Shown here one piece after another: positions 45,856-53,363 of a DNA stretch of 64,000 nt (position 1 is its first letter; each line of letters starts with the position of its first letter). Below the pieces are notes generated by a model. The model was given only the letters and a program-made list of their open reading frames with translations. It was not told where the DNA came from and searched no databases. A program made the translations under genes and the position numbers. Where the stretch lies: NCBI RefSeq assembly GCF_023100945.1, contig NZ_CP064689.1:2586001-2650000 (forward strand), in the 5' to 3' direction. Origin of the DNA: Bradyrhizobium sp. 200 (GTDB lineage Bacteria > Pseudomonadota > Alphaproteobacteria > Rhizobiales > Xanthobacteraceae).

Positions 45856-46979
45856 CACATCACCTCGATGTCGGCCTGGATCGCGCCGGCGGCCTTGATC
45901 GCCTGCAGGATGCTGATGAGATCGCGCGGACCGATGCCGAGGCCGTTGAGGCCGTCGACGAGCTGCTGCAGCGAGACGCCGTCTTTCACGACCGCAAACT
46001 TCTTGCCGTCTTCGGAAACGCTGACGCCCGTGCGTGGCGTCACCACGGTCCGGCCGCGCGACAGCGGATTGGGCTGGCTGACTTGCGGGCTCTCCGAAAT
46101 CGAGACGGTGAGATTGCCCTGCGCCACCGCAACGGTAGCGACGCGAACATCGCGGCCCATCACGATGATGCCCGAGCGCTCGTCGATCACGATCTTGGCT
46201 GCGAGATCCGGCTCGACCTGCAATTGCTCGATTTCGGTCAGGAAGGCGACGACGTTGCCTTTGAACTCGGCCGGGATCGCAAGCTGCACCGTGGAGGGAT
46301 CGATTGGCTCGGCGGTCTTGACGCCGAGGAAATCGTTGACGGCTGCCGCAATGCGCTTGGCGGTGGTGAAGTCGGCATTGCGCAGCGCCAGCCGCACATT
46401 GGGCAGGCGATTGAGCGCGAATTCGATCTCGCGCTCGATGATGGCGCCGTTGGGGATCCGGCCGTTGGTCGGTACGCCGCGCGTGACACTGGCGGCGGCC
46501 CCTTCGGCCGCGAAACCGGCGATGGCGAGCGAGCCCTGGGCGACCGCATAGACGTTGCCGTCGGCGCCGAGCAGGGGGGTGACGAGCAGGGTGCCGCCCT
46601 GCAGGTTCTTGGCATCGCCGAGCGCGGACACCGTGACGTCCATCCGCGTGCCCTGGGTGCCGAAGGCCGGCAGATTGCCGGTGACCATGACGGCTGCGAC
46701 GTTGCCGGTGCGGATGGTGGCGCCGCGTATGTTGACGCCCATGCGTTCGAGCATCGCCTGCAGCGATTGCTTGGTGAAGGGGATGTTGTTCAGCGTGTCG
46801 CCGGTGCCGTTGAGGCCGACGACGAGGCCGTAGCCGATCAACTGGTTCTGCCGCACGCCCTCGATATTGGCGAGATCCTTGATCCGCGACGTCGCGCCCG
46901 CGGACGAGGGCGATAGCGCCAACGCCAGCAGCGCGGCGCAGGCCAGCCAAATCAGTCTTGCCGAACGGATGCCGGGCAT
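45855..46979 (-). CDS. flgI: Flagellar P-ring protein FlgI
   Basis: 374 residues. Sec signal peptide about 1-29 then R-I-K-D-L-A-N-I-E-G-V-R and G-Y-G-L-V-V-G-L-N-G-T-G-D. Forms the P ring around the rod in the peptidoglycan layer, with FlgA as chaperone. Second signature D-L-I-S-I-L-Q-A-I-K-A-A-G-A is at the end. Heads the flgI-flgJ-flgN-like operon, with a sigma-54 site 72 bases upstream. Confidence 0.95.
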   Translation of the reverse strand: MPGIRSARLIWLACAALLALALSPSSAGATSRIKDLANIEGVRQNQLIGYGLVVGLNGTGDTLNNIPFTKQSLQAMLERMGVNIRGATIRTGNVAAVMVTGNLPAFGTQGTRMDVTVSALGDAKNLQGGTLLVTPLLGADGNVYAVAQGSLAIAGFAAEGAAASVTRGVPTNGRIPNGAIIEREIEFALNRLPNVRLALRNADFTTAKRIAAAVNDFLGVKTAEPIDPSTVQLAIPAEFKGNVVAFLTEIEQLQVEPDLAAKIVIDERSGIIVMGRDVRVATVAVAQGNLTVSISESPQVSQPNPLSRGRTVVTPRTGVSVSEDGKKFAVVKDGVSLQQLVDGLNGLGIGPRDLISILQAIKAAGAIQADIEVM

Positions 46980-47050
46980 CCTGTGCTCCCCTCGAGATCT
47001 TCAACCGGACCGCTGGCGCCACTCCCATGACGGCGGTCCGCCATTAACTA

Positions 47051-47066
47051 TGCGAGCGCCGTGCCA
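47051..47066 (-). promoter_or_regulatory. Sigma-54 promoter of the flgI operon
   Basis: On the minus strand: TGGCACG-GCGC-TCGCA, one mismatch (TCGC for TTGC) with correct GG-to-GC spacing; about 70 bases from the flgI ATG. Confidence 0.7.
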
Positions 47067-47160
47067 TGTCGCGGTTTCGATGCAATGCTTTGATATTGCT
47101 GGATGTTCGCCGGAGCCATGATGCCGCGGCGGTTCACCACGATGGGCGAAACTGCCGCAC

Positions 47161-47179
47161 CTCGGCAGATTTTGCCGAG
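47161..47179. promoter_or_regulatory. Palindrome CTCGGCA-GATTT-TGCCGAG, candidate FlbD site
   Basis: Perfect 7-base inverted repeat between flgI and fliX, about 95 bases upstream of the flgI sigma-54 promoter. The core CGGCAGATTTT recurs at 60395-60405. Confidence 0.5.
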
Positions 47180-47244
47180 TCGTTTACGCGTCATTAACCA
47201 TAAGAAGGCGAAGGTCTCGCGACTCTCACGGCGAGATCACCACG

Positions 47245-47658
47245 ATGCGCATCTACGGACCGAACGGCACCACGCTTGGATCGCCCGCGAGCCACACACG
47301 GCGAACCAGTTCGACCGGCTTCTCGCTGCCGGAAACGCCGGCCACGCCCGAAGAGCCGCGCTCGGCCGCAGCACCAAAGGCCGCCGGCAACATCGACGCG
47401 CTGCTCGCGTTGCAGGGTGTCGAGGATCCGACCGAGCGCCGCAAGCGCTCGGTGGCGCGGGGCAGGGGCGCGCTCGACGTACTCGACGAACTCAAGATCG
47501 GGCTGCTCTCCGGCAATCTCGACGCTTCGACGGTGAACCGACTGCGCGACGCCGCGGCCAATCTGAAGTCCTCTTCCGGCGATCCTGGCCTCGATGCCGT
47601 ATTGTCCGAGATCGAGCTGCGCGTTGAAGTCGAGCTTGCGAAGGCCGGGCAGTTCTAG
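47245..47658 (+). CDS. fliX: Flagellar assembly regulator FliX
   Basis: 137 residues. FliX family: N-terminal M-R-I-Y-G-P-N-G, L-L-A-L-Q-G-V-E-D-P-T-E-R-R-K-R-S-V and C-terminal A-V-L-S-E-I-E-L-R-V-E-V-E-L-A-K. In Caulobacter FliX regulates the enhancer-binding protein FlbD and couples flagellar assembly to sigma-54-dependent class III/IV transcription. The divergent location from flgI is as in Caulobacter. Middle (25-50) is Pro/Ala-rich. Confidence 0.9.
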   Translation: MRIYGPNGTTLGSPASHTRRTSSTGFSLPETPATPEEPRSAAAPKAAGNIDALLALQGVEDPTERRKRSVARGRGALDVLDELKIGLLSGNLDASTVNRLRDAAANLKSSSGDPGLDAVLSEIELRVEVELAKAGQF

Positions 47659-47693
47659 ATTTCAGCGCATGTCGTTGGATGAGGGGGTGTAAC

Positions 47694-48083
47694 TCACGCC
47701 GCCATGTCCTTGCGCGCCGCGTCGTAACGGCGCTGCGCATTCAAAACCTCCTTCAGGTTTTGCTCCGCCCACTCCCGCAGTGGATCGACCGCGCCGGCGA
47801 GCGTCGCGCCGAGCGGCGTGATCGAATACTCCACCGTCACAGGTACAGTCGCGATCGCACGTCGCCGAATCAGTCCGTCGCGTTCGAGCGATTTGAGCAC
47901 CTGGCTGAGCATCTTTTGCGAGATGCCTTCAATCGTCCGCCGTAACGCATTGAAACGCATCGGCTCGTCGCGCACGAGAAGCAGGATTAACACCGCCCAT
48001 TTGTCGCCGACGCGATCGAGGATCTGGCGCGTCGGGCAATCGGCCGAATAGGCGTTCGGGATTTTCGAATTGGCGGCTTTCAC
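47694..48083 (-). CDS. HxlR-family transcriptional regulator
   Basis: 129 residues. Winged helix with D-C-P-T-R-Q-I-L-D-R-V-G-D-K-W-A-V-L-I-L and L-x-x-L-E-R-D-G-L-I-R-R. Cys16 is the position that in related redox or formaldehyde-sensing members is reactive; here only a suggestion. Divergent from a NAD(P)-binding protein gene at 48196, whose promoter it probably controls across 112 bases. Confidence 0.93.
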   Translation of the reverse strand: MKAANSKIPNAYSADCPTRQILDRVGDKWAVLILLLVRDEPMRFNALRRTIEGISQKMLSQVLKSLERDGLIRRRAIATVPVTVEYSITPLGATLAGAVDPLREWAEQNLKEVLNAQRRYDAARKDMAA

Positions 48084-48195
48084 GGCGGTTACTCCGGTGT
48101 AATCAGGTGACCCAAAAGTGCTCTCTTCACACTTACATCCCTTTCGCTATCTAGTCGCCATTGGATACCACATTCGTATCACAAGGGAGACTTCC

Positions 48196-48807
48196 ATGAA
48201 AATCGCCGTCATCGGCGCGTCCGGCAACGCCGGTTCGCGTATCACCGCCGAACTCGCCGGCCGGGGCCATGGCGTGACCGCCATCGCCCGCCATCCCGAA
48301 AAGATCGCCGCCCAGGCCAATGTCACCCCGACCAGGGGCGACGTGATGGACCAGGCTGGCCTTGCCCGGCTGCTGGCCGGCCACGACGCCGCCATCAGCT
48401 CGGTCCACTTTCTTGACAGCGATCCGGCCAAACTGATCGGCGCCGCCAGGGAATCAAAGGTCGGCCGCTACCTCGTCGTCGGCGGTGCCGGCAGCCTCGA
48501 AGTCGCCCCGGGTGTCCGGCTGGTGACCACCCCGGGTTTTCCCGTGGCATACAAGGCGGAAGCCGAGAAGGGCGCCGCCTTTCTCGACCTGCTCCGGGCC
48601 GAGAAGGAACTCAACTGGACCTTCCTGTCTCCCTCGGCCCTGTTTGTGGCCGGCGAGCGAACCGGCAAGTTCCGCCTCGGGACCGACCAGCTTTTGACCG
48701 CCGCAGACGGAAAAAGCTCGATTTCCTTCGAAGACTTCGCAGTTGCACTCGCCGACGAGATCGAGCGCCCGGTCCATATCTGCCGCCGCTTCACGGTCGG
48801 CTACTGA
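48196..48807 (+). CDS. NAD(P)H-binding protein (NmrA/YwnB-like SDR)
   Basis: 203 residues. Rossmann G-A-S-G-N-A-G at 7-13; Y-L-V-V-G-G-A-G-S-L and W-T-F-L-S-P-S. Atypical extended short-chain dehydrogenase without the usual Y-x-x-x-K, so enzymatic or sensory role is unknown. ATG 48196 with GGGAGA upstream. Pair with a divergent HxlR regulator is a common arrangement for stress- or aldehyde-induced reductases. Confidence 0.88.
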   Translation: MKIAVIGASGNAGSRITAELAGRGHGVTAIARHPEKIAAQANVTPTRGDVMDQAGLARLLAGHDAAISSVHFLDSDPAKLIGAARESKVGRYLVVGGAGSLEVAPGVRLVTTPGFPVAYKAEAEKGAAFLDLLRAEKELNWTFLSPSALFVAGERTGKFRLGTDQLLTAADGKSSISFEDFAVALADEIERPVHICRRFTVGY

Positions 48808-48960
48808 GGGGCAGGCCACCCCGATAACTTTGCCTGTGCAAGGCCTTGGGGGCGGTACTCTAGGGGGATGGACGATATTGTCTGTCACAACCCGCCGCTA
48901 TATAAGGCCCGCGCGGGCGGACAATTTTCTGCCCCGCCTTGCACGCAAGATGGGCTGACC

Positions 48961-49371
48961 TTGGAAAAGTTGAAGAATTATCGACCCTCCGAAAAAGAGC
49001 CTTTCATGAACGACCGCCAGCGCGATTATTTTCGCGCCAAGCTGCTGGCGTGGAAGGATGAGATCCTCAGGGAATCGAAGATTACCTTGCAGACTCTCCA
49101 GGAAGAGAACGTCAATCATCCGGATCTCGCTGATCGCGCCTCTTCCGAAACCGATCGCGCCATCGAACTGCGCGCCCGCGACCGCCAGCGCAAATTGATC
49201 TCCAAGATCGACGCCGCGCTGCAACGCATCGAGGACAACACCTACGGCTATTGCGAGGAGACCGGCGAGCCGATCTCGCTCAAGCGGCTGGAGGCTCGCC
49301 CGATTGCAACGCTGTCGGTGGAAGCGCAGGAACGTCACGAGAAGCGCGAGAAGGTTTATCGGGACGAATAG
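48961..49371 (+). CDS. dksA: RNA polymerase-binding DksA, zinc-site variant
   Basis: 136 residues from TTG 48961 (M-E-K-L-K-N-Y-R-P-S-E-K-E-P-F-M), or longer from ATG 48868. Coiled-coil region with the tip D-x-A-D-R-A-S-S-E. The zinc-finger region reads Y-G-Y-C-E-E-T-G and R-L-E-A-R-P-I-A-T-L-S-V-E-A-Q: only one of the four classical cysteines remains, as in low-cysteine DksA variants of some alphaproteobacteria and Pseudomonas DksA2. Binds RNA polymerase with ppGpp in the stringent response. Start choice is uncertain. Confidence 0.88.
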   Translation: MEKLKNYRPSEKEPFMNDRQRDYFRAKLLAWKDEILRESKITLQTLQEENVNHPDLADRASSETDRAIELRARDRQRKLISKIDAALQRIEDNTYGYCEETGEPISLKRLEARPIATLSVEAQERHEKREKVYRDE

Positions 49372-49437
49372 GGCTGTGCCTGGCGTCTGACCGTGTCCGG
49401 TCAGCGCTGCAGGTCGCAAACGAGAAAGCCGCCGCTG

Positions 49438-50223
49438 ATGGACAACATTCTTGCGGCCGCACAGACCATCGTTACTGCCCGCCGCAACCGCACGCCGCTG
49501 GCCTCGCTTGCCGCTGAGCTCGTGCCCGGCGATGAGGCGGAAGGCTATCGCATTCAACGCGCGGTCCACGACCTGCTGCTGCCGGAGGCCGGCAGTCTGG
49601 TCGGTTACAAGATCGGCTGCACCAGCGCGGTGATGCAGCAATATCTCGACATCCCACATCCCTGCGCCGGCGGCGTGTTCGCCAAGGGCGTTCACGACAG
49701 CGGCGCAAAACTGCGCCACGGCGACTACGTCCGTGTCGGCGTCGAATGCGAGATCGCGGTGCGGCTCGCACGCAATCTTGCGCCGTCGGAAGCCCCGTTT
49801 ACCGCGGAGTGGATGATGGAGGCGATCGAGGCCTATCACCCCGCGATCGAGATCGTCGACGACCGTTACGTCAAGTGGGAGGCGATGGGCGCGCCGACGC
49901 TGGTTGCCGATGATTTCTTCGCCGCCGGCTGCGTACTCGGCAAGCCGGTGATGCGCACCAAGGCGCCGGACCTGCTCAAGGTCTCGGGCCGCGCCCTCGT
50001 CAACGGCGAGGAAGCCGGGCACGGCACCGGCGCCGATGTGCTCGGCCATCCCCACAACGCGCTGGCCTGGCTCGCCAATCATCTCGCCGACGAAGGCAAG
50101 GGGCTGCATGCGGGCCAGATCGTGCTGACGGGAAGTCTCGTGAAGACCGTGTGGCTCAACGCCGGCGACCGCGTCAAGATGGAGCTCGATGGGCTGGGGA
50201 CGGTGGAAGCGAAGTTCGCGTAG
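49438..50223 (+). CDS. FAH-type hydratase/decarboxylase (2-keto-4-pentenoate hydratase-like)
   Basis: 261 residues. Family features: I-G-C-T-S (substrate loop), G-V-E-C-E-I-A-V-R-L with metal-binding Glu residues, and A-I-E-I-V-D-D-R-Y. Likely hydrates or cleaves 2-hydroxypenta-2,4-dienoate-like compounds from aromatic ring cleavage. No meta-cleavage neighbours are in the window. ATG 49438 begins the family-typical sequence; an earlier in-frame start 49393 is possible. Confidence 0.83.
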   Translation: MDNILAAAQTIVTARRNRTPLASLAAELVPGDEAEGYRIQRAVHDLLLPEAGSLVGYKIGCTSAVMQQYLDIPHPCAGGVFAKGVHDSGAKLRHGDYVRVGVECEIAVRLARNLAPSEAPFTAEWMMEAIEAYHPAIEIVDDRYVKWEAMGAPTLVADDFFAAGCVLGKPVMRTKAPDLLKVSGRALVNGEEAGHGTGADVLGHPHNALAWLANHLADEGKGLHAGQIVLTGSLVKTVWLNAGDRVKMELDGLGTVEAKFA

Positions 50224-50229
50224 ATTTTT

Positions 50230-50296
50230 GTGGGGTGGGCAAAGCGACTTGTCCGCCGTAGCTCAACGAGCGAAGGCGCAAGCGTGCCCACCCCAC
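50230..50296. repeat. Palindromic intergenic element (GTGGGGTGGGC type)
   Basis: GTGGGGTGGGC (50230-50240) pairs perfectly with GCCCACCCCAC (50286-50296), enclosing AAAGCGACTTGTCCGCCGTA. A partial, less regular copy of the same kind follows at 50319-50355. From recollection this is a common Bradyrhizobium repeat. Confidence 0.85.
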
Positions 50297-50318
50297 AGCA
50301 CAAATGATTTTGAGAGAT

Positions 50319-50355
50319 GGTGGCACGGCGCGAAGCGCGCCTTGGCCCACCCTAC
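50319..50355. repeat. Second, diverged palindromic element
   Basis: GGTGG-CAC-GGCGCG-AA-GCGCGCC...CCACC, ending just before the DehI-like gene. It shares the CCCACCCTAC boundary style with the preceding element, so it may be a decayed partner. Confidence 0.6.
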
Positions 50356-50371
50356 GGGACGAGTGGATGTG

Positions 50372-51184
50372 ATGGCTGAGAGCGTTCCGTCGGTTCTCGA
50401 ATCCGAAGCGAGAGGCGAAATCGCCGACATCTACGCGGACATTCGAAAGGTTCTCGGCACCAGCGTCGTCAACCTGATCTGGCGCAACCTTGCGACCATG
50501 CCGGGCGCGCTGCAGTGGACGTGGTCGACGGTGCGCCCGCTTTATCTCGGCGATGCGCCGCGGCATGCCGAAGCCGTCAGGCGAACGATCGCGCTGCCGG
50601 ATTGCCCGGGCTTCTCCACCGACACCTTGCTCGCTGCCGGAGTGGACGAGACCGAACGCGCGCTCATTCGCGACGTGCTCGACAGCTATCAATACACCAA
50701 CGCGCTCGCGCTCGTCGTGCTCTCGGCGCTGCTGGCGCATTATGAACCACGCCCGGCCGATGCCGCGGAGCCTGCCGATACCGCGCCAAGGCCGTCCGGC
50801 ACCAAAATCCCGGAATTGCCGCCGATGGACGCGCTCGATCCCGAAGTGGCGGCGCTGGTTGGCGAATTGAATTCCTTCGGCGAAGATGGCGAACCCCAAC
50901 TGATCGCGAGCATGTACCGGCATCTGGCTTACTGGCCGGCCTATCTGGCGCTGGTGCGAACCATGCTGGCGCCGCTGCAGCGGGAACGGCGGCTGAACGC
51001 GCTGACGCTTTCGACTCGCGCGCTTGGGTATGCCCATGGCGCTGTTCTCGCGTCTCAACTGAAACCTGACACGCCACCAGACACGCTGAAGGGAGCACTC
51101 GCTTCCTGCCGACTGTTCGTCGAACATCCGATCGCGCGCATGACTGGACTCTGTGCCCTGATCCGGCGCGCGACGCCGGAGTAA
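50372..51184 (+). CDS. DehI-like halocarboxylic acid dehydrogenase-family protein
   Basis: 270 residues, helical. The N-terminal block A-R-G-E-I-A-D-I-Y-A-D-I-R-K-V-L-G-T-S-V-V-N and N-L-A-T-M-P-G-A-L-Q-W-T-W matches DehI (group I 2-haloacid dehalogenase) family proteins, which hydrolyse both D- and L-2-haloacids. Whether it is catalytic cannot be judged here; related non-dehalogenating paralogues are common. ATG 50372 follows the repeat directly; start 50189 would span the repeat and is rejected. Confidence 0.7.
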   Translation: MAESVPSVLESEARGEIADIYADIRKVLGTSVVNLIWRNLATMPGALQWTWSTVRPLYLGDAPRHAEAVRRTIALPDCPGFSTDTLLAAGVDETERALIRDVLDSYQYTNALALVVLSALLAHYEPRPADAAEPADTAPRPSGTKIPELPPMDALDPEVAALVGELNSFGEDGEPQLIASMYRHLAYWPAYLALVRTMLAPLQRERRLNALTLSTRALGYAHGAVLASQLKPDTPPDTLKGALASCRLFVEHPIARMTGLCALIRRATPE

Positions 51185-51188
51185 GGCA

Positions 51189-51614
51189 TCAGCCGTCGGA
51201 GCACTTCAACTCGGACTTGTCCCAGAATGCCTTGATGGCATTGAAGGGCACAGTTAATCGCTCCCGATTCCCCATAAATCGCAGCAACACCTCGAAGCGG
51301 TCGTCCTTGATGTTCAACTGCTCGAAGTCATTCTGCAGGATGATGGTCATATCGTCGGGGTATTTCGACTTGAGGCTGATCGACAGTTTCACGCCGTCGG
51401 CGTGGGTGCGGAACGTGATATTGACTGGCCGCTGCTCCGAGGCGAGGCGGAGCGTCTCGGCAATCCTGGTGCGTGCTGTCGGCTTGCTGCACGGCTCGGC
51501 GGACGCAGACGAGGCGGGGATCAGGATGACGAGGAGAAGAAGCGCTACCCCACGAGAGATGGTAATACCCCACGCTTGCGGGGTATCCAGTACGCCGCGA
51601 CCTGTCGTGTCCAT
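51189..51614 (-). CDS. SspB-fold protein with apparent signal peptide
   Basis: 141 residues from ATG 51614 (158 from 51665). Residues about 15-41 form a hydrophobic signal-like segment ending A-S-S-A-S-A-E-P-C. The rest reads F-R-T-H-A-D-G-V-K, S-K-Y-P-D-D-M-T-I-I-L-Q, F-E-V-L-L-R-F-M-G-x-x-E-R-L-T-V-P-F-N-A-I and W-D-K-S, closely matching the core of SspB, the ClpXP adaptor for ssrA-tagged proteins. The ClpX-binding acidic tail of true SspB is missing. Cys near both ends suggests a possible disulfide. Start codon choice is uncertain. Function unknown. Confidence 0.8.
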   Translation of the reverse strand: MDTTGRGVLDTPQAWGITISRGVALLLLVILIPASSASAEPCSKPTARTRIAETLRLASEQRPVNITFRTHADGVKLSISLKSKYPDDMTIILQNDFEQLNIKDDRFEVLLRFMGNRERLTVPFNAIKAFWDKSELKCSDG

Positions 51615-52159
51615 CACTGCTGTCTCTGGAATACTCGATCGCCTGCCTGCGCGGACGAATGACAACGGGCTTGTCTGTTCGCTTTACCGCGGCTTGCTCC
51701 ACCGGGGGTCATGCTAACCAGTTCCATCAAAAAAGAAAGAGGGCGCAGGAATGCAGGGTCGCCGAGCACCCGCCTCCCGCGTGCATTGGAGGTAGACACA
51801 CGCGGGGGAATAAATGGTTAATCAAAAACCTGGTCGGGCGCGAAGAAGGTTCGCGTCCGTGTCGCTAATAACGGATGCCAGGATCACCCGCTCTTGCCGC
51901 CCGCAGCGTCATCGACCTATCGTTTCGGGCGCGCATGTGCTGCCGAGCGAAGTTCTGGCGAAGGCATTTGAGCGCCGTTCGTTTGCGCGCCGTTGCGTAC
52001 TCTGGGCATGTCGTCCTGCGACAAACTTGCACATCGGATGCTGCTGCGCCCACCGCATCGTTCGTAACGTCTGCGGCGCTTGCCTGCGTTCACGGCCTTA
52101 GGACGCACGCAGGCAGCCGCAATTGATTGGTGGGGCGTGTAACCAGACGGGAAACGACA
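51615..52159. other. 545-bp region without a convincing gene
   Basis: Between the SspB-like gene and the small exported protein. Possible frames here (for example 51814-52101, Arg/Cys-rich) look non-biological. The GCGGGGGAATAA preceding ATG 51814 is a fair ribosome-binding-like site but the product is not credible. No RNA or terminator recognised. Confidence 0.5.
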
Positions 52160-52393
52160 ATGAATATGAAATGCATTTTGCCCGCAGCCGCCCTCGCACT
52201 CGCCGGCACCACTGCCCTCGCGCAAGGCAATGTTCGCAGGCCCGCTTCGAAGGCGATCGCCGGCGACAATATGAACAACAGCACGACGACCAAGCCTTCA
52301 CCGAAGGGCGCCAGCACGCAAGGCGCGGGAACTGCGGGCGCCGCCGACAACAAGGGCGATGCCACTTTTCCTGGCGGGACCATGAAGAAGTAA
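52160..52393 (+). CDS. Small exported protein, function unknown
   Basis: 77 residues. N-terminal signal M-N-M-K-C-I-L-P-A-A-A-L-A-L-A-G-T-T-A-L-A (about 1-21), then a Gly/Ala/Thr/Asn-rich disordered mature part ending T-M-K-K. GGGAAAC lies nine bases upstream. No family recognised. It lies next to a stress-type cluster, but no EcfG-like site was found upstream of it. Confidence 0.75.
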   Translation: MNMKCILPAAALALAGTTALAQGNVRRPASKAIAGDNMNNSTTTKPSPKGASTQGAGTAGAADNKGDATFPGGTMKK

Positions 52394-52568
52394 CGTTCGG
52401 GGAGGAACGATTCTAGAGCGGGAAAATTATGCAATTGTGTCGCTAGACACGGAGTGACCTTGTCAGGCTTCGGCGCGATCTTCCCCCCGAGAGAGCGCTG
52501 GAGCCTGCTTTTTGCAACCTTGGTGAGGAGGCGCGACAGCGCGTTTCGGTTCTCGCCGCGCATCGCCG

Positions 52569-52649
52569 TCACAGGCTGATGACATACGCGCTCATCGCCA
52601 GCAAAACGGCGACGCTGATCGCGATGATGATCAAGAAGAATTTTCCCAT
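52569..52649 (-). CDS. 26-residue single-helix membrane microprotein
   Basis: Reads M-G-K-F-F then a nearly unbroken hydrophobic helix (I-I-I-A-I-S-V-A-V-L-L-A) and ends Y-V-I-S-L-stop. A very good GGGAGG ribosome binding site stands seven bases before ATG 52649, and an EcfG-like promoter lies just upstream. Too short for ordinary gene finding. Function unknown; comparable to small regulatory membrane peptides. Confidence 0.65.
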   Translation of the reverse strand: MGKFFLIIIAISVAVLLAMSAYVISL

Positions 52650-52671
52650 GGTCTTGCCTCCCGCAGATCCC

Positions 52672-52696
52672 AACGCAGTGCAGCACGAATAGTTCT
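52672..52696 (-). promoter_or_regulatory. Candidate EcfG-like promoter of the microprotein
   Basis: On the minus strand AGAAC-N16-CGTT; one mismatch to GGAAC-N16/17-CGTT. It starts about 20 bases upstream of the microprotein ATG. Confidence 0.4.
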
Positions 52697-52731
52697 CTGC
52701 CGAGAGGCGAACGCGCACCCCGCGTTCGCGC

Positions 52732-52758
52732 AAAGGCCCGCCAGGATGGCGGGCCTTT
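52732..52758 (-). terminator. Intrinsic terminator after the PRC-barrel gene
   Basis: AAAGGCCCGCC (52732-52742) / GGCGGGCCTTT (52748-52758), perfect 11-base stem. Serves the leftward PRC-barrel transcript before it reaches the microprotein gene. Confidence 0.88.
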
Positions 52759-52780
52759 GGAGGTCGAGGTGTGATCGCGA

Positions 52781-53140
52781 TCAGATCGCGACGCCGTAAT
52801 AGTCGTTGACGGCGCGGGTCCTGGTCGGATCGCTCCAGTTCCAGGTGTTGTCGTTACGGTAATGCGGTGCGCCCTTGAGCTGCACCTCCGTCACGCCGGT
52901 GACGTAGCCGCCGAGCGAGGTATCGTATTTCAGCGATTGCCAGGGCAGCGGATAATGGTCGTCGCCGATCCCGAGAAAGCCGCCGAAAGAGAGCACGGCG
53001 TAGGACACCCTGCCGCTCTTCTTGTCGATCATGACGCGCTCGATCGAGCCGATCTTGTTGTGATCGGCGCCATAGACCGCAGTTCCCTCGACCTTGTCGC
53101 TGCCGATCAGGTTACCGATTTCGTTTGCTTCCAAAGACAT
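52781..53140 (-). CDS. PRC-barrel domain protein
   Basis: 119 residues. The PRC-barrel fold: I-G-N-L-I-G-S-D-K-V-E-G-T-A-V-Y-G-A-D-H-N-K-I-G and R-V-S-Y-A-V-L-S-F-G-G-F-L-G-I-G-D-D-H-Y-P-L-P-W. PRC-barrel proteins occur in photosynthetic reaction centres, RNA metabolism and stress responses; the free-standing ones are often EcfG-controlled in rhizobia. GGAGG ribosome binding site before ATG 53140; perfect EcfG promoter at 53169-53194. Confidence 0.92.
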   Translation of the reverse strand: MSLEANEIGNLIGSDKVEGTAVYGADHNKIGSIERVMIDKKSGRVSYAVLSFGGFLGIGDDHYPLPWQSLKYDTSLGGYVTGVTEVQLKGAPHYRNDNTWNWSDPTRTRAVNDYYGVAI

Positions 53141-53168
53141 CAATCCTCCAGTAGAGATGTGGAGGGGA

Positions 53169-53194
53169 AACGAGGGGTGAGGCGAAAACGTTCC
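53169..53194 (-). promoter_or_regulatory. EcfG promoter of the PRC-barrel gene
   Basis: On the minus strand GGAAC-N17-CGTT, an exact consensus match, about 30 bases upstream of the start of translation. Confidence 0.75.
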
Positions 53195-53363
53195 TGCGAG
53201 CGAGCAATGCGCATCGACGCAGCGAGGACGCAAGATGATCCCTCCGCCCGGGGTTCCTGTGTTACGTTCTGAACAATGCAGGAGTCCAACGCGCGCGCGA
53301 GCTGCGACACCAATGGCCGGGCCGCCGCGTCCGACGCTACGACGCCATTCGTCTGCTCGAAGA

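Noticed and set aside
51814..52101. Possible 95-residue gene after a GGGGGAA ribosome-like site
   Set aside because: Product is Arg/Cys-rich with no fold-like pattern, and the antisense frame is equally open; kept only as intergenic.
52460..52580. Short plus-strand frame with the look of a protein remnant
   Set aside because: No start context, overlaps the microprotein end, and is too short to identify; a decayed gene is possible but unsupported.
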